A DNA stretch of 64,000 bases, from the NCBI GenBank assembly GCA_015295805.1, contig DVEF01000060.1, forward strand, positions 1-64,000, given 5' to 3'. This stretch comes from Geminocystis sp. M7585_C2015_104 (GTDB lineage Bacteria > Cyanobacteriota > Cyanobacteriia > Cyanobacteriales > Cyanobacteriaceae). Position numbers and translations under genes: made by a program. The notes below the pieces were generated by a model. The model was not told the DNA's origin. It was given only the letters and a program-made list of their open reading frames with translations, and did not search any database. How positions within the stretch are numbered: position 1 is the first letter of the stretch; every line of letters starts with the position of its first letter. Of this stretch, positions 55,967-64,000 are shown one piece after another.

Positions 55967-56584
55967 TTAAGATTTTTTAAGTTGCTGGAGGACAAAATCA
56001 TGGACTAAATCGGCCTCAGCGGGGATGATTTCATGGCCGATGTCAAATTCATGGTATTGGACGGAAACTCCCACCCTTTCTAGATTCTCCTTGGCCACCC
56101 GGGCAGCGGAGATAGGCACGATGTTGTCGAGGGTGCCATGGCAGATTAGGACAGGGGGGAAGGGATGACGATCACTGGTAGGCTGGAAGTGGAGGTAACC
56201 GCTGAGACAGACAACGCCGGCTAGGGGCAACTGCAGGCCCACGTCCAAACTCATAGCTCCTCCCTGGGAGAATCCCCCTAAAAAAGTTTTGCTCAAGGGC
56301 ACCCCGGTAGTATCTTCCAGGGACAACAGCCAGCGGTAAAGGGTTTGGGCACTTTCTTCTAATCCCTGATTGTCGTTTTCCAGGGCATACCAGGCCCTGC
56401 CGCTGGGCACATGGGGGTGGGGGAAGGGGGCATTGGGGAAGAGGAAAAGACAGGAGGGGAGATTGAGCATGGGGGTAAGGGCCATTAAGTCACGGTAATT
56501 GGCGCCCCAACCATGTAGCAAGACGAAAACCAACTCCGGCGGTTGTCCACTACTGGGCTGAGAGGAGAGGAATTCCAGTTCCAT
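55967..56584 (-). CDS. Alpha/beta-hydrolase, carboxylesterase/phospholipase family (YpfH-like)
   Basis: 205 residues. Catalytic triad positions are visible: Ser in GFSQGGAMSL, Asp in CHGTLDNIVPISAA, and His in DIGHEIIP. An oxyanion-type VLLHGWGANYRD is near the N-terminus. I chose ATG 56584 because GAGGAAT lies directly upstream and the kaiC stop is one base before it; a TTG at 56596 would overlap kaiC. It is therefore tightly linked to kaiC. Substrate unknown. Confidence 0.85.
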   Translation of the reverse strand: MELEFLSSQPSSGQPPELVFVLLHGWGANYRDLMALTPMLNLPSCLFLFPNAPFPHPHVPSGRAWYALENDNQGLEESAQTLYRWLLSLEDTTGVPLSKTFLGGFSQGGAMSLDVGLQLPLAGVVCLSGYLHFQPTSDRHPFPPVLICHGTLDNIVPISAARVAKENLERVGVSVQYHEFDIGHEIIPAEADLVHDFVLQQLKKS

Positions 56585-56585
56585 G

Positions 56586-58106
56586 TTATTCCTCAAATAG
56601 ACTGCTCAAACGTTCCACCTCGGACTGGGTAGCATATACAGGGGTGCCAGAGAGAATCCCCGTCACATTGCGGAAGGGAGCCCCTATATGCATGCCCTTG
56701 TTGTCAATGGTAAATTCGCGGATATCCTTGTCGTGCATTGACCCGCGCATCTTTAGGACGGTTATGCCGCGACGCATTTCCCCATACATCTCCACGTAAC
56801 GGAGGAGGATAATAGAGTCGGTGATGGTAGAGATGTGGGCTTCGGTGATGGAAGTGCCCCCTAGGAGGGTGGGGGTGGTAGCCGTAAACAGGCCGCCGAT
56901 TTCTTTTTGTTTTATGAAAGAGGTCAAACCGATTATAAACTCCCGGAAGCCTTTGAGGGTAGAAACCCTTTCCAAAGCGGAGAGACTGTCCACTGCCACC
57001 CGGTTGGGTTTGAATTCCTCGATAATTTCCTTCATATTGATGAGGTGGTTTTCCAAGCCGGTTGCCTCGGGGTAACGACAAACCACCTTCAATTTGCCTT
57101 CTTTTTCCATTTGTTCAAAGTCTACTCCCCAACCGATGGCATTGCGGAAGAGTTGTTCCCTGCTTTCCTCGAAGGCAAAAATGAGACAACGTTCGTTGTT
57201 GCGCACCCCCCCGGCCATAAATTCTGTCACCATTAGGGTTTTGCCAGTGCCGGTTGCCCCTGACACCAGGATGATGGAGTCGCGGAAGAAGCCCCCACCG
57301 CACATCCGATCCAATTCCTTGTTGCCCGAGGTGATGCGGATATTGGAGGATCTTTGTTCTAATTCTATGGCCGACAGAGGTATAATAACAATCCCCTTGC
57401 CCTTAACGATGGTGAAGGGATATTCTCCCTTTTGGTGGTCTGTCCCTCTATACTTCAGTATTTCAATCGTCCGACGACGTTTCTCATCACTGAGTACGTT
57501 GCGGAGGATAACCACATTGTCGGCTACAAATTCCTCCACGCCGTAACGGCTGATTTCCCCGTATTCTTCGGTTCTTTCAGCAGTCATTACGGCAGTGACG
57601 CCCAACTCCCTCAAAGCAGAGGCCAGACGGAATAAGTCACTCCGCACCTGGGCACTGTCGTTGAGGTGGGTAAAAATGGCACCCAAGGAGTCAAGGGAGA
57701 TTCGTTTAGCAGAATGTTTGCGGATAGCATACTCAATACGGGCAATTAGGGCCCCCAGGTCATATTTACCGCTCACCATGGGAGCCTCTCCCGGTTGGGG
57801 AGAAGCATCCACAAAAGCCCATTGGCCTTTCTCTTCCCATTCTCTGATGTTCCAGCCAAACCCCTTCATGTTGCTGCGGATGGCCTTGGGGGATTCTTCA
57901 AAGGTGACAAAAACTCCATTTTCTCCCCTTTTAATACCCTCTACTAAGAACTGACAAGCAAAAACCGTCTTAGCACTGCCAGCTGTACCTGAAACGAGTG
58001 TAGCGCGGCCTTTTGGCAGTCCACCCTCTGCCAGAAAATCAAATCCCGGTATTCCTGTTTCTAGTTTCTCAATGGCGTCTATATCGCGTTCTGCTTCTGG
58101 ACTCAT
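56586..58106 (-). CDS. kaiC: KaiC circadian clock ATPase/kinase, possibly KaiC3-type
   Basis: 506 residues, two RecA-like domains. CI: P-loop SGTAGSAKT (residues 39-47, Ala replacing the glycine before Lys) and catalytic Glu70/Glu71. CII: SGATGTGKT (282-290) and FEES at 312-315. The autophosphorylation block SITEAHISTITD keeps Thr421, Ser426 and Thr427, matching T426/S431/T432 of the S. elongatus protein. The C-terminal tail after the CII domain is short and unlike the KaiA-binding tail. No kaiA or kaiB is nearby. A GAAGGTGA site precedes the ATG. The subtype is inference. Confidence 0.93.
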   Translation of the reverse strand: MSPEAERDIDAIEKLETGIPGFDFLAEGGLPKGRATLVSGTAGSAKTVFACQFLVEGIKRGENGVFVTFEESPKAIRSNMKGFGWNIREWEEKGQWAFVDASPQPGEAPMVSGKYDLGALIARIEYAIRKHSAKRISLDSLGAIFTHLNDSAQVRSDLFRLASALRELGVTAVMTAERTEEYGEISRYGVEEFVADNVVILRNVLSDEKRRRTIEILKYRGTDHQKGEYPFTIVKGKGIVIIPLSAIELEQRSSNIRITSGNKELDRMCGGGFFRDSIILVSGATGTGKTLMVTEFMAGGVRNNERCLIFAFEESREQLFRNAIGWGVDFEQMEKEGKLKVVCRYPEATGLENHLINMKEIIEEFKPNRVAVDSLSALERVSTLKGFREFIIGLTSFIKQKEIGGLFTATTPTLLGGTSITEAHISTITDSIILLRYVEMYGEMRRGITVLKMRGSMHDKDIREFTIDNKGMHIGAPFRNVTGILSGTPVYATQSEVERLSSLFEE

Positions 58107-58214
58107 TCACCTTCTCTGTGTGTCTCGTTAATAGTAAATCATAATATATTATTTATTCACTTTCCCTGGTTAAAATGCAAGTGTTAACAAAGGTTGCGAG
58201 AAGGCAAAAGCACA

Positions 58215-58243
58215 TTTTCCCCGTAAAAGGGGGTAGGGGAAAA
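58215..58243. promoter_or_regulatory. Inverted repeat TTTTCCCC/GGGGAAAA in the kaiC-M20 divergent region
   Basis: Eight-base perfect arms (58215-58222 and 58236-58243) around a 13-base spacer, in the 186-base gap between divergent kaiC and the M20 peptidase gene. Followed by an AT-rich run. Could be an operator serving either gene. Confidence 0.35.
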
Positions 58244-58292
58244 ATAAAATTATTGTAAAATTGAAAAGGGCTCCCTGCTATCTTACCAAGAT

Positions 58293-59504
58293 ATGACTCA
58301 GACTATACCTAAACCAGTTCATTTTAAAGTGCGCCCCGCCATTGCCCAACTACAACCGGAACTAGTACAATGGCGTCGCTATCTGCACCAGTATCCCGAG
58401 TTAGGATTTAGGGAGGTGGGTACTGCCAGGTTTATAAGTGAGAAACTTTCTAGTTGGGGGATAAGGCATCAAACAGGGATTGCTACCACCGGCATAGTTG
58501 CCCTCGTTGAGAGTACACCCCCCCCAGAAACAGATAAGGTGTTAGCCATTCGTGCCGACATGGATGCCCTCCCTCTGGAGGAAGAGAATATGGTGTGCTA
58601 CCGCTCTAAGCACAGGGGTATTATGCACGCCTGTGGTCATGACGGCCATACGGCCATAGCCCTAGGAATAGCCCGTTATTTAGCCGAAAACCGGGACCAG
58701 TGGAGTGGAAGGGTAAAAATAATTTTTCAGCCGGCAGAAGAGGGACCAGGGGGCGCTAAACCCATGATTGAAGAGGGGGTGCTATCAAATCCACCTGTTT
58801 CTGCCATTATCGGTCTACACCTGTGGAATAACCTACCAGTGGGCACCATTGGCGTGAGGGAAGGGGCGTTGATGGCGGCGGTGGAATGCTTTGACTGTAC
58901 CATTTTCGGCAGAGGTGGCCATGGGGCGATGCCAGAACAAACCATTGATGCAGTGGTGGTAGGAGCCCAGATAGTCAATGCCCTGCAGACAATTGTGGCC
59001 AGAAATGTCTCTCCCTTGGACAGCGTGGTGGTGACGGCAGGGGAGTTTCATGCCGGCAGTGCCCGTAATATTATTGCTGATACTGCTACCATAAGAGGTA
59101 CTGTTCGTTATTTCAACCCCCAAATGGAAGGGTTTGTGCGGAGAAGGATTGAGGAAGTGGTAGCAGGGGTATGTCACAGTCAGGGGGCAAAATATAAGTT
59201 GGACTACTGGCAATTGTACCCCCCTGTTATCAACCATCCGGAAATTACCCGGTTGGTGAAGGAAGTGGCAGAGGCGGTGGTGGAGACGCCATTGGGGATT
59301 GTGCCAGAATGTCAAACCATGGGAGGGGAAGACATGTCCTTTTTCTTACAACAAGTACCAGGTTGTTATTTCTTCTTGGGTGCGGCTAATCCCAAGAAAG
59401 GTTTGAATTATCCCCACCACCATCCCCGGTTTGACTTTGACGAGACGGTGTTATCGGTGGGGGTGGAAATCTTCGCCCGTTGTGTGGAAAAATTCTTCTC
59501 TTGA
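58293..59504 (+). CDS. M20 family amidohydrolase / metallopeptidase
   Basis: 403 residues in the IAA-amino-acid hydrolase/hippurate hydrolase (M20D) group. Metal ligands sit in HACGHDGHTAIAL, IRADMDALPL and QPAEEGPGGA, with a late MGGEDMSFFLQQVPG. It cleaves N-acyl amino acids; the true substrate is unknown. It is transcribed away from kaiC. aroC follows 79 bases later on the same strand. Confidence 0.9.
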   Translation: MTQTIPKPVHFKVRPAIAQLQPELVQWRRYLHQYPELGFREVGTARFISEKLSSWGIRHQTGIATTGIVALVESTPPPETDKVLAIRADMDALPLEEENMVCYRSKHRGIMHACGHDGHTAIALGIARYLAENRDQWSGRVKIIFQPAEEGPGGAKPMIEEGVLSNPPVSAIIGLHLWNNLPVGTIGVREGALMAAVECFDCTIFGRGGHGAMPEQTIDAVVVGAQIVNALQTIVARNVSPLDSVVVTAGEFHAGSARNIIADTATIRGTVRYFNPQMEGFVRRRIEEVVAGVCHSQGAKYKLDYWQLYPPVINHPEITRLVKEVAEAVVETPLGIVPECQTMGGEDMSFFLQQVPGCYFFLGAANPKKGLNYPHHHPRFDFDETVLSVGVEIFARCVEKFFS

Positions 59505-59583
59505 ATTGGAACTGGCAAAGGGGTTATATTAGACGGCAACCTTCCCCTACAAGTAGGAGACATCAGTAACAAGATAGTAACAA

Positions 59584-60672
59584 ATGGGTAGTATATTCGG
59601 CAAGTTATTTACCATTTCCACCTTTGGCGAGTCTCATGGAGGGGGGATTGGTGTGGTAATCGATGGTTGTCCTCCCCGCATTGAAATCTCTGCGGAGGAA
59701 ATCCAGTTTGAGTTGAACAGACGGAAACCAGGACAAAGCAAGATTACTACTCCCCGCCAGGAAGAAGACTTGTGTGAAATCCTCTCCGGAGTATTTGAGG
59801 GGAAAACCCTGGGCACTCCTATTGCCATTCTAGTACGCAACAGGGACATCCGCCCCCAAGACTATGAGGAAATGGCCGTAAAATATCGCCCTTCCCATGC
59901 AGATGCCACTTATGAAGCCAAATACGGGATTCGCAACTGGCAAGGGGGAGGACGTGCTTCCGCTAGGGAAACCATTGGGAGAGTGGCTGCCGGGGCCATT
60001 GCCAAAAAAATTCTCCGTCAGCTGGCTGGGGGGGAAATAGTAGCCTATGTGAAAAGCATCAAACACATCACCGCCCATGTGAATCCTGACACCGTCACCC
60101 TTGAACAGGTGGAAAGCAATATAGTCAGATGCCCAGACAGTGAAGCCGCCGAGAAGATGGTTCAACTTATCGATGAGATTCGTAGACAGAAGGACTCCCT
60201 AGGAGGCGTAGTAGAGTGCGTAGTACGCAATGTTCCAAAAGGTTTAGGAGAACCAGTATTCGACAAGTTGGAAGCAGACTTGGCCAAGGCGATTATGTCA
60301 TTGCCAGCGACTAAGGGATTTGAAATTGGCTCAGGTTTTGCAGGTACTTTGATGACAGGCAGTGAACACAACGACGAGTTTTATGTGGATGAGGGGGGAA
60401 ATATCCGCACCCGCACTAACAATTCAGGGGGGATTCAGGGAGGCATCAGCAATGGGGAGAATATCATACTGCGGGCGGCCTTCAAACCTACTGCTACCAT
60501 AGGAAAGGAACAAAAAACCGTCACAACAGAAGGACAGGAGACTGTGTTAGCCGCCAAGGGGAGACATGACCCCTGTGTACTACCGAGAGCAGTCCCCATG
60601 GTAGAGGCCATGGTGGCACTGGTATTGTGCGATCACCTTCTCCGTCATCAGGCTCAATGTAATTGGCTGTAA
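59584..60672 (+). CDS. aroC: Chorismate synthase
   Basis: 362 residues. Makes chorismate from EPSP with reduced FMN, the last step of the shikimate pathway. N-terminal [23 protein letters not shown] is the family signature with the catalytic His; [22 protein letters not shown] and [17 protein letters not shown] are the other conserved blocks. The protein is full length. Confidence 0.97.
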   Translation: MGSIFGKLFTISTFGESHGGGIGVVIDGCPPRIEISAEEIQFELNRRKPGQSKITTPRQEEDLCEILSGVFEGKTLGTPIAILVRNRDIRPQDYEEMAVKYRPSHADATYEAKYGIRNWQGGGRASARETIGRVAAGAIAKKILRQLAGGEIVAYVKSIKHITAHVNPDTVTLEQVESNIVRCPDSEAAEKMVQLIDEIRRQKDSLGGVVECVVRNVPKGLGEPVFDKLEADLAKAIMSLPATKGFEIGSGFAGTLMTGSEHNDEFYVDEGGNIRTRTNNSGGIQGGISNGENIILRAAFKPTATIGKEQKTVTTEGQETVLAAKGRHDPCVLPRAVPMVEAMVALVLCDHLLRHQAQCNWL

Positions 60673-60686
60673 CATAAAGCTTTACA

Positions 60687-60709
60687 GGGGCTTAAAGTCA
60701 AATAGCCCC
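60687..60709. terminator. Short hairpin between convergent aroC and gatB
   Basis: GGGGCT and AGCCCC form a 6-bp stem with an 11-base loop, 15 bases after the aroC stop. There is no U-run, so the terminator call is weak, but the position between convergent genes fits. Confidence 0.35.
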
Positions 60710-60721
60710 CACAGTTGTCTG

Positions 60722-62206
60722 TTATCCCTCTAGTTTCTCATTGAGGATTTGGTTGGTGAGTTTTGGATCGGCCCTGCCACCAGTGGCTTTCATGATTTGA
60801 CCCACAAAGAAGCCTTGTAGTTTCTTCTTGCCAGCCTTGTATTGTGCCACCTTGTCGGCATTTTCTGCCAATACCCTGTCAATAATGGCACTCAACTCCT
60901 CTGGGTTGGAGATAGTCACCATGCCCCGACTTTCCACCAGTTGTTTGGGAGAGCCTCCTTTTTCCAACAATTCTGGCAGTATTTCCTTAGCAATCTTGCC
61001 ACTGATAGTCCCCTCCTCAATCAGGCTAATTAATTCCGCCAACATGGGGGGTTTGAGAGGAAGGTCGTTAATGGTTAAATTGGGTTGGCTGTTGAGATAG
61101 GCGGCAATGTCTTGAGTTACCCAGTTGGCCGCACTTTTTGGGTTGGCGCCTGCTGCCACCACTGCCTCAAAGTATAGGGCAACATCTTTGTCGTCGGTTA
61201 GTACTCTGGCGTCGTAGATAGACAACCCCAATTCCTCTTGATAGCGCGCCCGTTTTTCCGCCGGCAATTCTGGCAAGGTCCTGGCCAATTCCTCTAACAG
61301 GCTATCATTGACTATAATCGGAGGTAAGTCTGGTTCGGGGAAATAACGGTAGTCACTGGATTCCTCTTTACTCCTCATGCTGATGGTACGTTGACTGCCC
61401 TCTTCCCATAGTCTAGTTTCTTGAATAATCTCCTGTCCCCTTTCCAGTGCCTCTATTTGTCTTTGGATTTCATAGTCAATGGCCTTTTGGATGGCACTAA
61501 AGGAGTTCATGTTTTTGATTTCCACCTTCACCCCGAACTCTTTTTGTCCCACCGGGCGCACAGATATGTTAACATCACAACGGAGGGAGCCTTCTTGCAT
61601 GTTGCCATCACTAATGCCCAAATAACGCACCAAACGACGTAATTCCTGGGCATATTCTGCCGCTTCTAAACCACTGCGTAAGTCTGGTGCCGAGACTATT
61701 TCTAGCAGGGGCACTCCTGCTCTGTTAAAATCTACTAGAGAATGGGTAGATCCTGCCAGTCTATCACTGCCAGCATGGACTAATTTACCGGCATCCTCCT
61801 CCATGTGAAGTCTCGTAATTCTTATTGTCTTTTTGTATACCTCTTTGGTTTTCGGGTCAAAGACTTCAATTTCTAGTTGTCCATCTCGAACAATAGGTAA
61901 GTCATATTGGGATATTTGGTAATTTTTGGGCAAATCTGGGTAAAAATACTGTTTGCGGTCGAACTTGCTGTATCTGGCGATTTTCCCCTTCAATGCCAAA
62001 CCCATTTTAATGGCTGCATTCAATACTTCCTGATTTAAAACTGGCAATACTCCCGGATGCCCAAGACAAACCGGACACACATTTGTATTAGGGGGGCTGT
62101 TAAAATCTGTAGAACAATTACAGAAGATTTTACTCCTGGTATTCAGCTGACAGTGAGTCTCCAAGCCGATAATTGCCTCATACTTAGTTTTCACCGCTGT
62201 AGTCAT
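60722..62206 (-). CDS. gatB: Aspartyl/glutamyl-tRNA(Asn/Gln) amidotransferase subunit B
   Basis: 494 residues. Subunit B of GatCAB, which converts Glu-tRNA(Gln) to Gln-tRNA(Gln). The start YEAIIGLETHCQLNTRSKIFC holds the first Zn-ligand Cys, with CVCP-like VCPVCLGHPGVLP completing the site. The kinase-like cradle and C-terminal YqeY-type tail (about residues 340-494) are full length. gatA and gatC are elsewhere. gatB is preceded by a long AT-rich gap. Confidence 0.96.
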   Translation of the reverse strand: MTTAVKTKYEAIIGLETHCQLNTRSKIFCNCSTDFNSPPNTNVCPVCLGHPGVLPVLNQEVLNAAIKMGLALKGKIARYSKFDRKQYFYPDLPKNYQISQYDLPIVRDGQLEIEVFDPKTKEVYKKTIRITRLHMEEDAGKLVHAGSDRLAGSTHSLVDFNRAGVPLLEIVSAPDLRSGLEAAEYAQELRRLVRYLGISDGNMQEGSLRCDVNISVRPVGQKEFGVKVEIKNMNSFSAIQKAIDYEIQRQIEALERGQEIIQETRLWEEGSQRTISMRSKEESSDYRYFPEPDLPPIIVNDSLLEELARTLPELPAEKRARYQEELGLSIYDARVLTDDKDVALYFEAVVAAGANPKSAANWVTQDIAAYLNSQPNLTINDLPLKPPMLAELISLIEEGTISGKIAKEILPELLEKGGSPKQLVESRGMVTISNPEELSAIIDRVLAENADKVAQYKAGKKKLQGFFVGQIMKATGGRADPKLTNQILNEKLEG

Positions 62207-64000
62207 ATACGGACTAGATATATACCCTTATGCATATTCTCTCTGGTTTATTCTAACCTGGATGAGTCAATTACAGCCCCTTTTACAATGGTTCCCACTG
62301 TTTTAAGACACTGTCTGTCTCCTATAAACATTTTTATAAATTTCTTTCCAAATCCTAGATGTTGGAATCTCCTTTTTCTGGCTCACAAGCCATACAGATA
62401 GCCCTTAAGTTGCTACATTTAAACACGAGATGGGGATAACGGGCTTTGTTTATTTTATGAGCTAGGGTTACACATTGGGGATAGTAGTATTATTCTCCTT
62501 GTTTAATCTCAGATGATTTGTCCTCTCCATTGTAGTATTTAAGGCTGGACAGTCTATAAACCGTGATTTTTCCAGAAAAGGAACAGGGTTTGCCCGCCTA
62601 ATTTTTGTGTAATTTTGATGGGCTTATTCACCTATTTTATATATTTTTTATTAGAGTTTATCTTTGATTTATATTACCCACTTTTCCTTCCGCTTTGCAG
62701 CACTTATTTTGTCAAAATAAGTCTAAATTTGCTGTTTTTCATTGGGATGATTATGATTGTTTTTCGGTTTCACTTACTTGGAATTCAGGGGGTTTTGTAT
62801 CTCCCGGGTTTTCCCCCATCCTCTCCATTTCTTAATTTCATCCAGGGTAATTTTTACCATTAATGCCCGGGACATAATTAGTGGTTCAATTGTCTTGGCT
62901 AAGTCTTCTTTTTCTAAGCATGTATCTAAAATAGCCGATAATTTATTGGACATTCCACTATTATTTCCTCCCAAAACAAGTGTTGGATTTAATTGTCTAA
63001 AATTGAGGGGGTTTGTGTCCCGCGATTGTTTATAAATAATGCCTTCCACTCTCCTTATATCCCTTAGAGTTTACTATTCCTTTTTCCATCATTTGTCCTG
63101 TTGTTAATCTGAGTATTTGTTTTTATATAATTCTTCCTCAATTTCACCCATTATTCCCGGCCTTCTCGATGAAATATTTTATAGTGTCGTAAATTTCATT
63201 TCTGAAATGGTCATCATCCCCGGGCAAATTCTGTTTGTTTTTGGATTTTGCCTCCTAATTTTTCAATAGTATCTCTCAGCACATTTACTCCCTTATTCAT
63301 TATAGTTATCCCTGTGAACCAAATTCTTTTCCAGCAGTGTCATTATCCTTACTTCTCCCCCTCTAAAGCAGAGGATATGCGGCATGTCAGTCAATAGGTT
63401 TCTGAATCTTTCCCATGTGCAACGTCACTTCTTGTTTTTCCTTTTTTGGCCTTATATTCTCCGCGCGAATGCAGTTAATTTCCTTGTTGCTTAGTCTAGG
63501 AGAATTTATCATTTGTTTTGACTATTGATTTTCGGCTGTTAGCCTCCCCTTTTCTCGCCGTAAACTATCTTTTATCCGAACCTACTTTTGATGCCCTTCC
63601 TGAAAACTGTCTCTGGTGGCAAAATGCAATTTTTTAAACGCCTGGTATACCTGCTAATATAACTCATGGTAAACGGGCGTATTATACCTTTTTATAATTC
63701 TATAAATGGTTATTTTTATAATAAAATATTGCTGATTATAGCTAGGGCATTGGCAAAAAAATACAAAGGAATTGCCAAGATGACAATATGGTCATTAACC
63801 GCTAGAACTTATTCTTGAGAAATACCTTCGTTAATTTAAATTTTATTTTCGGCCAATAACCAACATGAATTTATTATAAAAAAAACGATTACAGCGGGTT
63901 TAAATTCATTTTCAAGGGGGATAAATAGATCATTTTGAGAATATTAAGCGATGAGATTCTATAGCGTTTTTAAATATCAAAATGGCGGATGTTGTTGCCT
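62207..64000. other. 1.8-kb AT-rich stretch with no intact gene
   Basis: 62207-62610 probably holds the gatB promoter but shows no gene. 62770-63450 carries a decayed minus-strand frame, listed separately. 63640-63950 is very AT-rich. At 63951 an ATG opens a frame (MRFYSVFKYQNGGCCC) that runs off the window end; it may be the start of a real gene, but 16 codons cannot prove it. Confidence 0.5.
62774..63450 (-). pseudogene. Decayed minus-strand coding stretch, family unknown
   Basis: Reading the minus strand downward from 63450, protein-like pieces follow one another in changing frames: LEKNLVHRDNYN, then KGVNVLRDTIEKLGGKIQKQ, then NEIYDTIKYFIEKAG, then LTTGQMMEKGIVNSKGY, then GIIYKQSRDTNPLNFRQL and VLGGNNSGMSNKLSAILDTC up to the stop at 62774. 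At least three to four frame changes are needed to join them. The last 91 codons remain open. I do not recognise the parent gene. Confidence 0.4.

Noticed and set aside
62615-62863. 82-codon hydrophobic plus-strand frame
   Set aside because: AT-rich chance frame antisense to a more protein-like decayed frame.

Overview
The window is chromosomal DNA of a cyanobacterium. The evidence is a CpcG-type phycobilisome rod-core linker, a heme oxygenase of the phycobilin pathway, an IctB-type putative bicarbonate transporter, a KaiC clock protein, a phytol/polyprenol kinase and many proteins of families restricted to cyanobacteria (DUF3038, DUF3120, small conserved secreted proteins). Base composition is moderately AT-rich by eye, with many G and C homopolymer runs. 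Only one copy of the HIP1 palindrome GCGATCGC was seen. A unicellular or colonial chroococcalean-type lineage is plausible, but the species cannot be named. No tRNA, rRNA, CRISPR array, insertion sequence or prophage was recognised.

Layout. 0.3-11.9 kb: FemAB/GNAT-like protein, argG, a minus-strand group (xthA, P-loop kinase, cobQ), a sugar-type ABC ATPase coupled to a secreted or anchored beta-propeller-like protein, then dxs-lapA-like-PPC on the minus strand. 12.1-15.8 kb: a plus-strand run of glycosyltransferase, rsmB, TerB-like and DUF3038. 15.8-20.7 kb: small exported or conserved proteins, and a degenerate flavoprotein translationally coupled to tmk; then DUF3120 and a zinc-ribbon protein. 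20.8-25.4 kb: UPF0182, divergent from a phosphoribosyltransferase and NurA. 25.4-27.3 kb: about 1.9 kb without an intact gene, holding a foldable element and a decayed coding region. 27.3-42.9 kb: RRM protein, STAS antagonist with Mini-III, ictB with phytol kinase, PgpH-like HD protein, SppA, O-methyltransferase, Ser/Thr kinase, aldo/keto reductase and an unusual CBM20-SGNH-DUF1796 fusion. 42.9-52.9 kb, mostly minus: dynamin-like GTPase, AI-2E exporter, YqeK (plus strand), a sugar-nucleotide operon (uxs-ugd-manC) and a DUF2330/RnfD-like pair. 53.0-62.2 kb: cpcG, cysteine desulfurase, ho1, kaiC with a coupled esterase, M20 peptidase, aroC and gatB. 62.2-64.0 kb: no intact gene; an AT-rich tract with a probable decayed reading frame.

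How the genes fit together. Much of the window is housekeeping metabolism: arginine, cobalamin, isoprenoid, chorismate, dTMP and Gln-tRNA amidation. It is interleaved with photosynthesis support (CpcG, heme oxygenase, phytol salvage, Fe-S assembly) and envelope-polysaccharide precursor supply (GDP-mannose, UDP-glucuronate, UDP-xylose). Regulatory proteins include KaiC, a STAS antagonist, a Ser/Thr kinase and a cyclic-di-AMP-type HD phosphodiesterase.

The most unusual items are the three-module CBM20-SGNH-DUF1796 protein, a flavoprotein-like gene stripped of its redox motifs and overlapping tmk, a stand-alone RnfD-like membrane protein paired with DUF2330, a helically phased series of T-tracts at about 28.0 kb, and a foldable element directly after nurA. 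No clearly new multi-gene defence or mobile system was found.
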